Positions 1 to 7,768 of a stretch of DNA of 8,597 bases are shown piece by piece. The translations under genes were made by a program, and so were the position numbers. Positions within the stretch are counted from its first letter, which is position 1, and every line of letters begins with the position of its first letter. Under the pieces are notes generated by a model that was not told where the DNA came from, searched no databases, and saw only the letters and a program-made list of their open reading frames with translations. Origin of the DNA: SIG480 sp045595605. GTDB taxonomy: Bacteria; Bacillota; Clostridia; Oscillospirales; JAAYXM01. The stretch lies in the NCBI GenBank assembly GCA_045595605.1, contig JAZOAS010000085.1, forward strand, positions 1 to 8,597, given 5' to 3'.

Positions 1-1
1 G

Positions 2-718
2 GTTCTTAAAAACTCGATATCAGACCTTCTTTCGCTCGGCGAGGAAATAGACAGTATTGCAATCGTTCCTGTCGGAATAACCAAGTACAGAGACGGTCTC
101 TATCCGCTTTCACCGATGGATGAAGATTGTGCAAAAGAAACCCTTCGGATTATCGATTCCTTTGGCGAAGAAAACCTTGAAACCCGTGGCGAAAGAGTCG
201 TTTACGGTGCGGACGAGCTGTATATAAAGGCTCATCTCCCGATTCCAGAGGACGAGTATTACGACTCATATCCCCAGCTTGATAACGGCGTTGGTCTTAT
301 GCGTCTTCTCTATGTTGAGTTTCTTGCGGCGCTTGGTTATACCGACATCCCGGAAGAGATCGAAAAATTCACGGTGGCAACCGGTGTTTCGGCGGCTCCG
401 TTTATGCGAAAACTCATTGACGAATTGGCAAAAAAATGTAATAATATAAATGGTAGCGAAGTGTATGCAATAAAGAATGATTTTTTTGGAGAAACCATTG
501 ATGTTGCAGGGCTTGTAACAGGGCGTGACCTTATCTCGACTCTTTCCGGAAAAGAGCTCGGAAAGAGGCTTCTTATTCCGGCTGTTATGCTTCGCCACGG
601 TGAAAATGTTTTTCTTGATGATATCAGCGTCAGCGATGTTGAAAGGGAGCTCGGCGTTACAGTCGTTCCGGTAGAGAACGACGGTGATGCGCTTCTTTCT
701 GCAATGCTCGGCGTTTAG
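2..718 (+). CDS. DUF512 family protein, C-terminal part (5' end outside window)
   Basis: The frame is open from base 2 to the TAG at 716-718, giving 238 residues with no stop; the start lies upstream of the window. An ATG at 116 is internal, because the conserved stretch before it (residues IVPVGITKYRDGLYPLSP) is in the same frame. This is the C-terminal DUF512 domain of a family that carries an N-terminal PDZ-like segment and a radical-SAM/NifB-like Fe-S region, neither visible here. Landmarks seen are TGVSAAPF, GLVTGRDL, and near the end LIPAVMLRHGENVFLDD followed by the ELGV-type tail, all typical of the family. The exact reaction is not established; it is annotated as an Fe-S oxidoreductase. 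It commonly sits directly upstream of der in Clostridia, as here: the stop is 16 nt before the der start. Family confidence is high, function low. Confidence 0.88.
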   Translation, partial: VLKNSISDLLSLGEEIDSIAIVPVGITKYRDGLYPLSPMDEDCAKETLRIIDSFGEENLETRGERVVYGADELYIKAHLPIPEDEYYDSYPQLDNGVGLMRLLYVEFLAALGYTDIPEEIEKFTVATGVSAAPFMRKLIDELAKKCNNINGSEVYAIKNDFFGETIDVAGLVTGRDLISTLSGKELGKRLLIPAVMLRHGENVFLDDISVSDVERELGVTVVPVENDGDALLSAMLGV

Positions 719-719
719 A

Positions 720-726
720 CAGGAGG
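720..726 (+). promoter_or_regulatory. Ribosome binding site of der
   Basis: CAGGAGG lies 8 nt before the ATG at 735. It decides the der start: the frame is open further upstream, with an ATG at 684 inside the previous gene, but only 735 has a Shine-Dalgarno at proper distance, and the Der protein conventionally begins MSKP. Confidence 0.85.
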
Positions 727-734
727 TAGTACAC

Positions 735-2060
735 ATGTCAAAACCCGTTGTTGCGATAGTCGGGCGACCGAATGTCGGAAAATCGATGCTTTTTAATAAA
801 CTTATAGGAAAAAGACTGTCAATAGTTGAAGATACTCCGGGCGTTACCCGCGACAGATTATATGCAGACTGCGAATGGAACGGCAGGGTGTTTTCTCTTG
901 TTGATACGGGCGGAATCGAGCCGCGTACAGACAGCGAAATCCTGAAATTTATGCGCGACCAGGCAGAGATTGCTGTGACAAACGCCGATGTTATTGTGTT
1001 TATGACAGATATCAGAACAGGCGTTACGGCAGCGGATAACGATGTTGCGAGTATGCTCCTCCGTTCAAATAAACCTATAATCCTTGCGGTAAACAAGGTT
1101 GACTCAGTTGGAGACCCTCCACCTGAGTTTTATGAGTTCTATAACCTTGGCCTCGGAGAGCCGATTCCGGTTTCTGCGGTTCACGGTCACGGTACTGGTG
1201 ACCTTCTTGAAAAGTGTTTTGAGTTCTTCCCTGAGGAAGACGAGGAAGAGGAAGAAGACGACAGAATCCATGTTGCTCTCATTGGTAAGCCGAATGTAGG
1301 TAAATCGTCTCTTACGAATAAAATCCTCGGTGAGCAGAGAGTTATAGTCAGCAATGTCGCGGGAACGACGCGTGACGCGGTTGACTCTGAGTTTGAAAAC
1401 GAATACGGCAAATTTGTATTTATCGATACTGCGGGAATCCGCAAAAAGTCGAAGGTAAATGATGATATTGAGAAATTCTCGGTTCTTCGCGCTTCTCTTG
1501 CTGTTGAGCGAAGCGATGTCTGCCTCATAATGATAGATGCTGAGGACGGCGTCACCGAGCAGGATACAAAAGTCGCAGGTATTGCGCACGATGCGGGAAA
1601 GGCTTGTATCATCGTTGTAAACAAGTGGGACCTCGTCGAGAAGGACGACAGAACCATGAAAAACGAGGAAGAGAAGATTCGTCGCGACCTTTCCTATATG
1701 ACATACGCGCCGATTATATTTATTTCAGCAAAAACAGGTCAGCGTGTCGGCAAGCTTTTTGAGCTTATCACATCGGCATATGCTGAGAGCAGAAAGCGAA
1801 TCACAACCGGAATGCTCAACAATGTTCTTGCAGATGCGGTGTCACGCGTTCAGCCGCCGACAGACCGTGGCAAGCGCCTCAAGGTTTACTATATTACACA
1901 GACGGGTGTTCAGCCGCCAAACTTCGTTATGTTCTGTAACGATGCAAAGCTGTTCCACTTTTCATACAGGAGATACCTTGAAAACAAGCTACGAGAGGTG
2001 TTCGGGTTTGAGGGAACTCCGATAAGAGTTGTTATAAGACAAAAGGGAGAAAACGGTTAA
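735..2060 (+). CDS. der: Ribosome-assembly GTPase Der (EngA), double GTPase
   Basis: This is a 441-residue cytoplasmic GTPase needed for maturation of the 50S ribosomal subunit; the length is normal for the family. Two tandem G domains are seen. Domain 1 has the P-loop GRPNVGKS at 10-17, the switch segment DTPGVTRDR at 33-41, DTGG at 57-60 and NKVD at 120-123. Domain 2 has GKPNVGKS at 184-191, AGTTRD at 209-214, DTAG at 231-234 and NKWD at 296-299. A strongly acidic linker (about 167-176, nearly all Glu/Asp) joins them, and a KH-like RNA-binding domain follows from about 355 to the end (VQPPTDRGKRLKVYY, then PPNFVMF). In the first P-loop, Met18 follows GKS where Thr is usual; the Mg-binding Ser17 is intact. 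The stop is one base before plsY, suggesting coupled translation. Confidence 0.98.
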   Translation: MSKPVVAIVGRPNVGKSMLFNKLIGKRLSIVEDTPGVTRDRLYADCEWNGRVFSLVDTGGIEPRTDSEILKFMRDQAEIAVTNADVIVFMTDIRTGVTAADNDVASMLLRSNKPIILAVNKVDSVGDPPPEFYEFYNLGLGEPIPVSAVHGHGTGDLLEKCFEFFPEEDEEEEEDDRIHVALIGKPNVGKSSLTNKILGEQRVIVSNVAGTTRDAVDSEFENEYGKFVFIDTAGIRKKSKVNDDIEKFSVLRASLAVERSDVCLIMIDAEDGVTEQDTKVAGIAHDAGKACIIVVNKWDLVEKDDRTMKNEEEKIRRDLSYMTYAPIIFISAKTGQRVGKLFELITSAYAESRKRITTGMLNNVLADAVSRVQPPTDRGKRLKVYYITQTGVQPPNFVMFCNDAKLFHFSYRRYLENKLREVFGFEGTPIRVVIRQKGENG

Positions 2061-2061
2061 A

Positions 2062-2685
2062 ATGAATGTTGCAGTAAGATATATAATTGCTATTGTTTGT
2101 GCATATCTTCTTGGCAGCCTTAACTTTTCGATAATTGTATCAAAGCTTACGCTCAATAAGGATGTAAGAGATTTTGGAAGCGGAAACGCAGGAACAACAA
2201 ACTCACTCCGCGTTATGGGAATGAAAAAGACGGTAGTTGTCATTCTCGGCGATATTTTAAAGGGTGTTGTTGCAATTTTCGTTGCAACGAAAATTGCTCC
2301 TGATGCAAACCTTGCGCTTTTGCGCTCACTTTCGAGCCTTGCGTGCATCCTCGGCCACACATATCCTGTGTTCTTTCAGTTCCGTGGGGGAAAGGGCGTT
2401 CTTACGACAGCCGCAGTTATCGGAAGCTTCAATCTTCCGATTTGCCTGATAGCCGTATCGGTGTTCATTGTTATTGTAGCAATAACCCGCTATGTCTCTC
2501 TCGGTTCAATAATCGCGATATGGACGGTTCCGATCCTTTTTGCTTTGTTTGAAGGTTTTTCACCTGACGGAATCATATATATCATTCTCGGTGCGGTAAT
2601 CGCCGCGTTTGTCACATTCCTTCACCGTGCCAATATCGCGCGCCTGCGTGCAGGAAACGAAAATAAACTCAAATTCAAAAAGTAA
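2062..2685 (+). CDS. plsY: Acyl-phosphate:glycerol-3-phosphate acyltransferase PlsY
   Basis: This 207-residue integral membrane enzyme transfers the acyl group of acyl-phosphate (made by PlsX) to sn-glycerol-3-phosphate, giving lysophosphatidic acid, the first committed step of phospholipid synthesis in most Gram-positives. The three family motifs are present: the glycine-rich GSGNAGTTNSLR at 39-50, FRGGKGV at 107-113, and HRANIARLRAGNENK at 188-202 near the C-terminus. GDILKG at 63-68 is also typical. About five hydrophobic segments are seen (near 5-25, 57-75, 113-137, 140-162 and 168-187). The ATG lies one base after the der stop, and a purine-rich GGGAGA at 2045-2050, inside the end of der, serves as ribosome binding site. 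The next gene makes its substrate. Confidence 0.97.
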   Translation: MNVAVRYIIAIVCAYLLGSLNFSIIVSKLTLNKDVRDFGSGNAGTTNSLRVMGMKKTVVVILGDILKGVVAIFVATKIAPDANLALLRSLSSLACILGHTYPVFFQFRGGKGVLTTAAVIGSFNLPICLIAVSVFIVIVAITRYVSLGSIIAIWTVPILFALFEGFSPDGIIYIILGAVIAAFVTFLHRANIARLRAGNENKLKFKK

Positions 2686-2705
2686 AGCATCTGAGGTGTG
2701 AATTT

Positions 2706-3710
2706 ATGAAAATTGCAGTAATCGGAAGCGGCGGCTGGGGAACAGCCCTCGCAGTAATGCTTGCTAAAAACGGAAATGATGTTACGCTCTGGTCCTTCGA
2801 GGACAAAGAGTATGAGAGACTTGCCCGCGACCGTGAAAATCGAGAATTCCTTTCAGGTGTTCTGTTTCCGGAGGGGCTTTCGTGCACAAACGATTTAAGC
2901 GTTGCAAAGAGTGCAGAAATTATCGTAATGGCAGTTCCGTCATTTGCGGTAAGAGCTACGGCGAAAAAGCTTAAAGAATATGTAAATGAAAACCATATAG
3001 TAGTCAATGTCGCAAAGGGAATTGAAAAGGATACATCAATGCGCCTTTCTGAGGTTATAGAAGAAGAGCTTTCCGGTAAGGGGAAAATCGTCGTTCTCTC
3101 AGGTCCGTCTCACGCGGAAGAGGTAGGTCGTGGTGTTCCGACCGCGATTATTGCGACTTCCCGCGTAAAAGAAGCGGCAGAGACTGTTCAGGATGTGTTT
3201 ATGAACGAGCGCTTCAGGGTTTATGTAACCGACGATGTAGCCGGTGTTGAGCTCGGAGCTGCGCTTAAGAATGTTATGGCGCTTGCAGCGGGTATATGCG
3301 ACGGTCTTGGTCTTGGGGACAATACAAAGGCGGCACTTATGACCCGCGGTCTTGCTGAGATGATTCGTCTTGGCGTTGCAATCGGCGGTAAGGAAGAAAC
3401 CTTCTCAGGCCTTGCGGGGCTTGGTGACCTTATAGTTACATGTATGTCAATGCACTCAAGAAACCGCAGAGCAGGTATTCTTATCGGGCAGGGCGCATCT
3501 ACCGAAAAGGCGCTTGAGAAAATAGGCGCAGTTGTAGAGGGGTACTATGCAACCCAGTCGGCACACGAGCTTGCAAAGAAAGCGGGAGTTGAGATGCCGA
3601 TTACCGAAGAGGTTTATAAAATATTATTTGAGAATTCAAACGCTCAGGAAGCGCTTCTCCGTCTCATGATGCGCGAAAAAAAGAGCGAAAGTGATACAGC
3701 TTGGAGATAA
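2706..3710 (+). CDS. gpsA: NAD(P)-dependent glycerol-3-phosphate dehydrogenase GpsA
   Basis: This 334-residue cytoplasmic enzyme reduces dihydroxyacetone phosphate to sn-glycerol-3-phosphate, the substrate of PlsY encoded just upstream. The N-terminal Rossmann fold has GSGGWG at 7-12. AKGIE at 103-107 and LSGPSHAEEV at 131-140 are family signatures, and GAALKNV at 184-190 carries the presumed catalytic Lys188. NTKAALMTRG at 206-215, GLAGLGDL at 235-242 and SRNRR at 251-255 form the C-terminal helical substrate domain. The length is normal for the family. GAGGTG-like pairing is provided by GAGGTG at 2694-2699, ahead of the ATG. The gap from plsY is 20 nt with no terminator. In many spore-forming Clostridia spoIVA follows gpsA; here a pseudouridine synthase does. 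Confidence 0.98.
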   Translation: MKIAVIGSGGWGTALAVMLAKNGNDVTLWSFEDKEYERLARDRENREFLSGVLFPEGLSCTNDLSVAKSAEIIVMAVPSFAVRATAKKLKEYVNENHIVVNVAKGIEKDTSMRLSEVIEEELSGKGKIVVLSGPSHAEEVGRGVPTAIIATSRVKEAAETVQDVFMNERFRVYVTDDVAGVELGAALKNVMALAAGICDGLGLGDNTKAALMTRGLAEMIRLGVAIGGKEETFSGLAGLGDLIVTCMSMHSRNRRAGILIGQGASTEKALEKIGAVVEGYYATQSAHELAKKAGVEMPITEEVYKILFENSNAQEALLRLMMREKKSESDTAWR

Positions 3711-3712
3711 GT

Positions 3713-4414
3713 ATGGAAGAAAGACTTCAGAAGATAATAGCGGCAAGCGGAGTTTGCTCGAGAAGAAAAGCTGAGGAGCTTATAACTGCGGGCAAGGTGC
3801 GCGTGAACGGTCTTGTTGCGTCGCTTGGCGATAAAGCGGATGCTGATAGCGATGTTATAGAGGTTTCAGGTCGCGTTATAACAGACTCTGCAAAGTACTA
3901 TATCATGCTCAATAAACCGCGCGGGTATATAACCTCTCTTGATGATGAGAAGGACAGAAAGACCGTAAACGAGCTTGTTGATGTCGGGACCCGTGTTCAC
4001 CCGGTAGGAAGACTTGACTATAATTCGGAGGGTCTTCTCATAATGACGAATGACGGCGCTCTTACATATAGGCTTACTCATCCGTCAAGCGAGATTCCGA
4101 AAGGGTATATCGTAACGGTCCGCGGAAAACTCGAAGATGCTATAACTACGCTCAAGTCTTCAATAGAAATTGACGGAAGGGCAACCCGCCCTGCGGATGT
4201 CAATGTCCTCCGTGAAGATTCTGAGGGAGGTCTTCTTCATATAACGATCCGAGAGGGAAGAAACCGTCAGATTCGCCGTATGTGCGAAGCGGCAAATTTG
4301 CGAGTTCTCCGCCTTAAGCGCGTGAGTGTAGGAGATCTTGTTCTTGATAAGCTCCCGGCAGGCAGATGGCGTCACCTTACAGAAAAAGAGGTAAAGTATT
4401 TAAAGTCGCTGTAA
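3713..4414 (+). CDS. rluB: RluB/RsuA-family rRNA pseudouridine synthase
   Basis: This 233-residue protein isomerises a uridine in ribosomal RNA to pseudouridine; by family habit in Firmicutes (RluB-like) the target is in 23S rRNA, but the exact site is inferred. An S4 RNA-binding domain covers about 1-48 (MEERLQKIIAASGVCSRRKAEEL). The catalytic region includes NKPRGYITS at 67-75, HPVGRLDYNSEGLL at 96-109 with catalytic Asp102, and EGRNRQIRRMCEA at 181-193. ATG 3713 is preferred because GGAGA at 3703-3707 is correctly spaced and the S4 domain begins there. An in-frame TTG at 3701 would add four residues, overlap gpsA by 10 nt and destroy that spacing. The ATG lies two bases after the gpsA stop. 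RsuA (16S) and RluB/RluE/RluF-type assignments are hard to separate by eye. Confidence 0.9.
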   Translation: MEERLQKIIAASGVCSRRKAEELITAGKVRVNGLVASLGDKADADSDVIEVSGRVITDSAKYYIMLNKPRGYITSLDDEKDRKTVNELVDVGTRVHPVGRLDYNSEGLLIMTNDGALTYRLTHPSSEIPKGYIVTVRGKLEDAITTLKSSIEIDGRATRPADVNVLREDSEGGLLHITIREGRNRQIRRMCEAANLRVLRLKRVSVGDLVLDKLPAGRWRHLTEKEVKYLKSL

Positions 4415-4416
4415 AC

Positions 4417-4424
4417 AAGGGGAG
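4417..4424 (+). promoter_or_regulatory. Ribosome binding site of the MFS transporter
   Basis: AAGGGGAG lies 7 nt before ATG 4432. It fixes the start there, although the frame is open back to an ATG at 4366 inside the pseudouridine synthase gene. The protein from 4432 also begins like a transporter, with a short charged head and then the first membrane helix. Confidence 0.75.
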
Positions 4425-4431
4425 TAATAGT

Positions 4432-5682
4432 ATGCATGGACATGTTAAAACCGAAAAAGTAAGTTGGTTTATATTTTTTGCTTGTTATTTTGCATATGTG
4501 CTTGTGTCTATGACAAAGAATACGTATTCGGCGGCCATGTCTGCAATTGTACAGGATGGAGTTTTTGATAAATCGTCGGTAGGACTAATCAATGCCGCTT
4601 TCTATTTTGTCTATGGAAGCACACAGATGATAGGTGGATATCTTGTTGATAAGGTATCGCCTTTCAAGCTTTTTGCAATAGGAACGCTTTTTTCTGCGCT
4701 TTGCAATACGGCTATGGCAATCTCTGATACATATGAGGTAATGCTTGTAGCATGGGCACTGAACGGTCTTGCACAGTTTTCAATCTGGCCGGCACTTCTT
4801 AAAATTGCAGCATCCGTCATTTTACCGGAGCATAGAAAAAAGGCTTTGACATATATTGCTTTTGCATATCCGTTGGGGACCGTAATGAGTTATCTTATTG
4901 CGGCGGGAGTGCTTAGTTTTTCGTCGTGGTCGGGACTTTTTTGGATTTCGGTTTTTGCAATGATTATATCAACGTTGCTTGTTATGAGATCTGAATACCA
5001 CGCAAAGTGCGAAATTGAGCCAATTCAAAAAAGCGAAAGAGAAAAAGAATCGTCAGTATCGGAGAAAAAATCTGATAAGTCAATATGGAAACTGATTTTG
5101 AAGAGCGGAATCATTTTTATGACTATTCCGTCAATTATCCGTTGTATGCTTGATGTGGGAATAAAGAGCTGGGGTCCCACAATGATAATGGAAAGTTATG
5201 GCGTATCGCCGAGTTTTGCAACTTTCATAACAACGATACTTATAGTGGCAAATCTCGTAGCAGTATTCATTGTTAATTGGTTGTATCCGAAAAAATGCAA
5301 GAACGCACCTGCTGCAACAGGACTTCTTTTTGTTGCAACAGTTCCGTTACTTTTATTGGTCGTTTTTACCGGTAAGATACATCTTGCTTTTATAGTTCTT
5401 TCTCTTGCGTGCGTGACTACACTAATGACGGCAAGTACACAGTTGATGAATGTAATAATTCCTGCTGTTTTTGAAAATGAAGGGAAAAGCGGTGTTATTA
5501 CGGGTTTTCTGAATTCTTTTGCTGCCTTCGGGTGCATGATTTCAAATTATATTTACGGATATATGGCGGAGCGTTTTGGCTGGACTTTTACGACAATTAC
5601 ATGGGTTTTGATATGTGTTGTTGCGATAGTGTTCTGTTTTGCGAATGCGCCGCTCTGGAAACGATATACAACAGAAAAATAA
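4432..5682 (+). CDS. MFS transporter, organophosphate antiporter (OPA)-like
   Basis: This is a 416-residue membrane protein with about 12 hydrophobic segments, split by a charged central loop at about 186-217 rich in Glu, Lys and Ser, the classic 6+6 MFS plan. The motif-A-like loop GGYLVDKVSP is at 68-77. Similarity to the OPA group (GlpT, UhpT) is seen by eye in TKNTYSAAM at 28-36, ALNGLAQFSIWPALL at 109-123, and RCMLDVGIKSWGPT at 237-250, which matches the region of GlpT holding substrate Arg269. The first GlpT substrate arginine (Arg45) appears replaced by Thr28, so glycerol-3-phosphate transport is not assured. It follows the pseudouridine synthase after 17 nt and ends the operon at a strong terminator. 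Parts look AT-richer than the upstream genes (16 of 60 G+C at 4441-4500), which may only reflect membrane codons. Substrate unknown. Confidence 0.85.
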   Translation: MHGHVKTEKVSWFIFFACYFAYVLVSMTKNTYSAAMSAIVQDGVFDKSSVGLINAAFYFVYGSTQMIGGYLVDKVSPFKLFAIGTLFSALCNTAMAISDTYEVMLVAWALNGLAQFSIWPALLKIAASVILPEHRKKALTYIAFAYPLGTVMSYLIAAGVLSFSSWSGLFWISVFAMIISTLLVMRSEYHAKCEIEPIQKSEREKESSVSEKKSDKSIWKLILKSGIIFMTIPSIIRCMLDVGIKSWGPTMIMESYGVSPSFATFITTILIVANLVAVFIVNWLYPKKCKNAPAATGLLFVATVPLLLLVVFTGKIHLAFIVLSLACVTTLMTASTQLMNVIIPAVFENEGKSGVITGFLNSFAAFGCMISNYIYGYMAERFGWTFTTITWVLICVVAIVFCFANAPLWKRYTTEK

Positions 5683-5721
5683 AAAAAACACCGCAAGCCA
5701 ATTTCGCTTGCGGTGTTTTTT
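5683..5721. terminator. Bidirectional rho-independent terminator
   Basis: The left arm 5683-5698 and right arm 5706-5721 pair perfectly over 16 bp around a 7-nt loop (CAATTTC). The core CACCGCAAGC/GCTTGCGGTG is GC-rich. The outer bases are an A-tract on the left and a T-tract on the right, so both transcripts end in a U-run after the hairpin. It begins immediately after the TAA of the MFS gene (5680-5682) and overlaps the TAA of the convergent gene (5720-5722 on the - strand), so it serves both. Confidence 0.95.
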
Positions 5722-7732
5722 ACCATTCGAGTCTGACGACATCAACATCTCTGTTGTTCACTCGGAGAGAGAAAGTATCGTCTGAAAATCTCAGTTTGTA
5801 AGAAATTGATTTCGTAGGAGCAGAAGCGTTTTTGATTTTGTGCGGGAATTTGATTTTGAAGTCTTCTGCACCGTAGCTTTCGTTGTTGACGAAGAGGACC
5901 GCGCTTCTGTCGGATGTATAATACGCCATTATGAAGCATTCGGGGTTATCTGAGAATGGAGCAAGACCGAGAGAATCAACCGTATCTTTAAGCTCCTTTA
6001 AGAACTTTGCAGACGGTTTTTCAAAACGAAGTGGAGATGTCCATGTTCCGTTGTGGTTATCCTTGAAAGCTGTGTTTACCGCTTTGCTTACTGTGCCGAG
6101 CGTTTTTGCTCCCTTCATAGCAGGGCAGTTGAAGAAGAATGCGCTAAAACCGTTGTTACCGTCAGAAAGAGTGAAGTTAGGCTTTCGTGAAAGCGGGTTT
6201 TTCTTGCCAATCAGAAGCATTGGAGCTACGGTATAAGAAGAAAGCTTTGAAATAAGCTCCTTGCTGTAATGTTCGGTGTTTGCGGCAAGAATCGGACCGT
6301 CAAAGCTTTCGATATCGCTTGCGGAAATCATAGAAGAAATCGGAACTCCGCCCTTTAAGGCAAGTTCGAGAAGATGTTTTGTCGAGGGGGTTCTGTTTTT
6401 AATGAACTCCGAAAGCTCGGTATAGAGCGTGTCGGGATTCCAAAGCGCAGTAAATCCCATAGGTTTTGTGATACCAGAAACTGTAGATTTCTTATCCCAG
6501 TCAAAAAGTGTATCCCAGTGAGCCTTTTTGACATCGTCTGACAAGCAGTAGAAAACGCCGTCTGAAACAGGTGAAAGCTTACCGTCTTTAACGATTCTCG
6601 TATTCTTTCTGCGGAAAATCATCTTCTTGACTTCGAGCGGGGCCGCGTCAATCAGATTCCAGTCCTCCATGGTGTCTTTGAGTGTTGTCATATTATAATG
6701 GGGGACGCCTTCAAGATGAAGCCCGATAGCAAGCTGAGTGAGGAAAATGGTGTAATGAGCAAGCTTTCTCTTTTCGGGAGAGAGAGGGACACCGCCGAGC
6801 GCACCGGGAGTAAGAAGTGAGAAGTAAGCTCCCGAATCTTCGAGCATCATTCCGTCAATTCCGTTCGTTTTAAACTTGCGGTAGTCAACGCCATATCTGA
6901 AAAGCGCTTCGAATGGGTCGAGAGTCCAGGCGTTGTTGAAGATAATTGTTTTATTGAGTGCAGAAAGCTCGTTTGAAAGCAGCTTAAAGAATTCTGCAAA
7001 TTCGTCTGAAATAAAGCAGGTAAATTCATAGCGAAGATGTGACATAATATAACGGTATCTCGCAATATGCTTCTTTTTGTTGTTGTCACAACGAAGAGCT
7101 ATATCATTGGGGAGGGAAATTCCTGTTTTTTCAACAAACTGCGAAACGATATCATCAGAAAAATCACCTACCTGCAAGGGGAAACGCGGACTTGAAAGAC
7201 CGTCTGCGAGGTGGTATCCGTCAAAATCATAGTCTATGAGAACTGCGGAGAGCTTATCAATAAAGAAATTTTTGTAGAAAGAGCCGTCAGCAAATCTCTT
7301 TAATATGTTCAGTGACTCATACCGGAAGAACTTTTCAGAATTGAATGTGCGAAGCTCGGGGTGCTTATCCGTAAACGGGCCGTGTGCTTCGTTTCCGTTT
7401 TCGTCAAGGTACGGGTACATATCAAAAATACTGAAAAGAACGGAAACTCCGCGCTTGTGAAGCTCTTTTACGAGGCCTTTAAGCTGGAAGTTTGTCCAGG
7501 TTTGGATCTTGCGGTCATTGTTGTACGGGTGGCCGTAATATGAGCATGCACCGCGTGATAGCGGTTTCTCTTCTGAAAGACCGTCATACTCATTTACAAA
7601 GTCAATGTTATAGACTAAAAGCGCAATAGAGTCGATGTTTCCTGACGCTCTTTCGAAAAACGCCGAAACACCAAAGTCTGGAGATTTGTTGTCAAAACCG
7701 ATAAGCTCGGTCCAGTAAACTTTCTTTGGCAT
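5720..7732 (-). CDS. Uncharacterised TIM-barrel glycoside-hydrolase-like protein
   Basis: This 670-residue protein has no signal peptide or membrane helix, so it is probably cytoplasmic. I do not recognise a named family. The N-terminal half reads as a beta/alpha barrel: strand-like SIALLVYNIDF at 35-45, RGVSVLFSIFDMYP at 94-107, VLIDYDFDGYHLADG at 164-178, KTIIFNNAW at 261-269, and GIDGMMLEDSGAYF at 291-304. The acidic clusters at 167-177 and 298-299 sit at strand ends, where glycosidases carry catalytic or substrate-binding acids. Residues about 425-540 look alpha/beta (GPILAANTEHYS, then VAPMLLIGKK), and 598-670 look like a small all-beta domain. This barrel, alpha/beta, beta order recalls GH42-type enzymes, but that is inference from layout only. 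AAGGAA (7741-7746) lies 8 nt before the ATG. It is divergent from the oxidoreductase gene, suggesting a shared sugar pathway. Confidence 0.7.
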   Translation of the reverse strand: MPKKVYWTELIGFDNKSPDFGVSAFFERASGNIDSIALLVYNIDFVNEYDGLSEEKPLSRGACSYYGHPYNNDRKIQTWTNFQLKGLVKELHKRGVSVLFSIFDMYPYLDENGNEAHGPFTDKHPELRTFNSEKFFRYESLNILKRFADGSFYKNFFIDKLSAVLIDYDFDGYHLADGLSSPRFPLQVGDFSDDIVSQFVEKTGISLPNDIALRCDNNKKKHIARYRYIMSHLRYEFTCFISDEFAEFFKLLSNELSALNKTIIFNNAWTLDPFEALFRYGVDYRKFKTNGIDGMMLEDSGAYFSLLTPGALGGVPLSPEKRKLAHYTIFLTQLAIGLHLEGVPHYNMTTLKDTMEDWNLIDAAPLEVKKMIFRRKNTRIVKDGKLSPVSDGVFYCLSDDVKKAHWDTLFDWDKKSTVSGITKPMGFTALWNPDTLYTELSEFIKNRTPSTKHLLELALKGGVPISSMISASDIESFDGPILAANTEHYSKELISKLSSYTVAPMLLIGKKNPLSRKPNFTLSDGNNGFSAFFFNCPAMKGAKTLGTVSKAVNTAFKDNHNGTWTSPLRFEKPSAKFLKELKDTVDSLGLAPFSDNPECFIMAYYTSDRSAVLFVNNESYGAEDFKIKFPHKIKNASAPTKSISYKLRFSDDTFSLRVNNRDVDVVRLEW

Positions 7733-7740
7733 AGTTTAGG

Positions 7741-7747
7741 TTCCTTT
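7741..7747 (-). promoter_or_regulatory. Ribosome binding site of the TIM-barrel gene
   Basis: Read on the - strand, AAAGGAA ends 8 nt before the ATG at 7732-7730. It supports that start, and no upstream in-frame start competes with it. Confidence 0.7.
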
Positions 7748-7768
7748 CGTTGAAAATAGGCTATATTT

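Noticed and set aside
684..734. Earlier ATG for der
   Set aside because: It lies inside the DUF512 gene, encodes a non-conserved head and has no ribosome binding site, while CAGGAGG serves the ATG at 735.
266..1096. Open frame of 276 codons on the - strand
   Set aside because: It runs opposite the DUF512 and der genes, whose + strand products are clearly conserved. Its translation shows no recognisable domain and it has no separate control signals.
1229..1262. Purine-rich GAG/GAA/GAC run as a possible simple repeat
   Set aside because: It is in-frame coding for the acidic linker between the two G domains of Der, a known variable region.
1104..1657. Two overlapping - strand open frames opposite der
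   Set aside because: They are antisense to the conserved second G domain. Low-complexity serine runs come from the acidic linker codons read backwards.
3701..3712. TTG start for the pseudouridine synthase
   Set aside because: It would overlap the end of gpsA and include the Shine-Dalgarno itself. ATG 3713 fits the family start better.
4432..5682. Recent horizontal transfer of the transporter, from its locally AT-rich sequence
   Set aside because: Base content varies along the gene (27 of 60 G+C at 4501-4560), and hydrophobic residues bias codons toward T. It also sits neatly inside the operon with no flanking mobile sequence.
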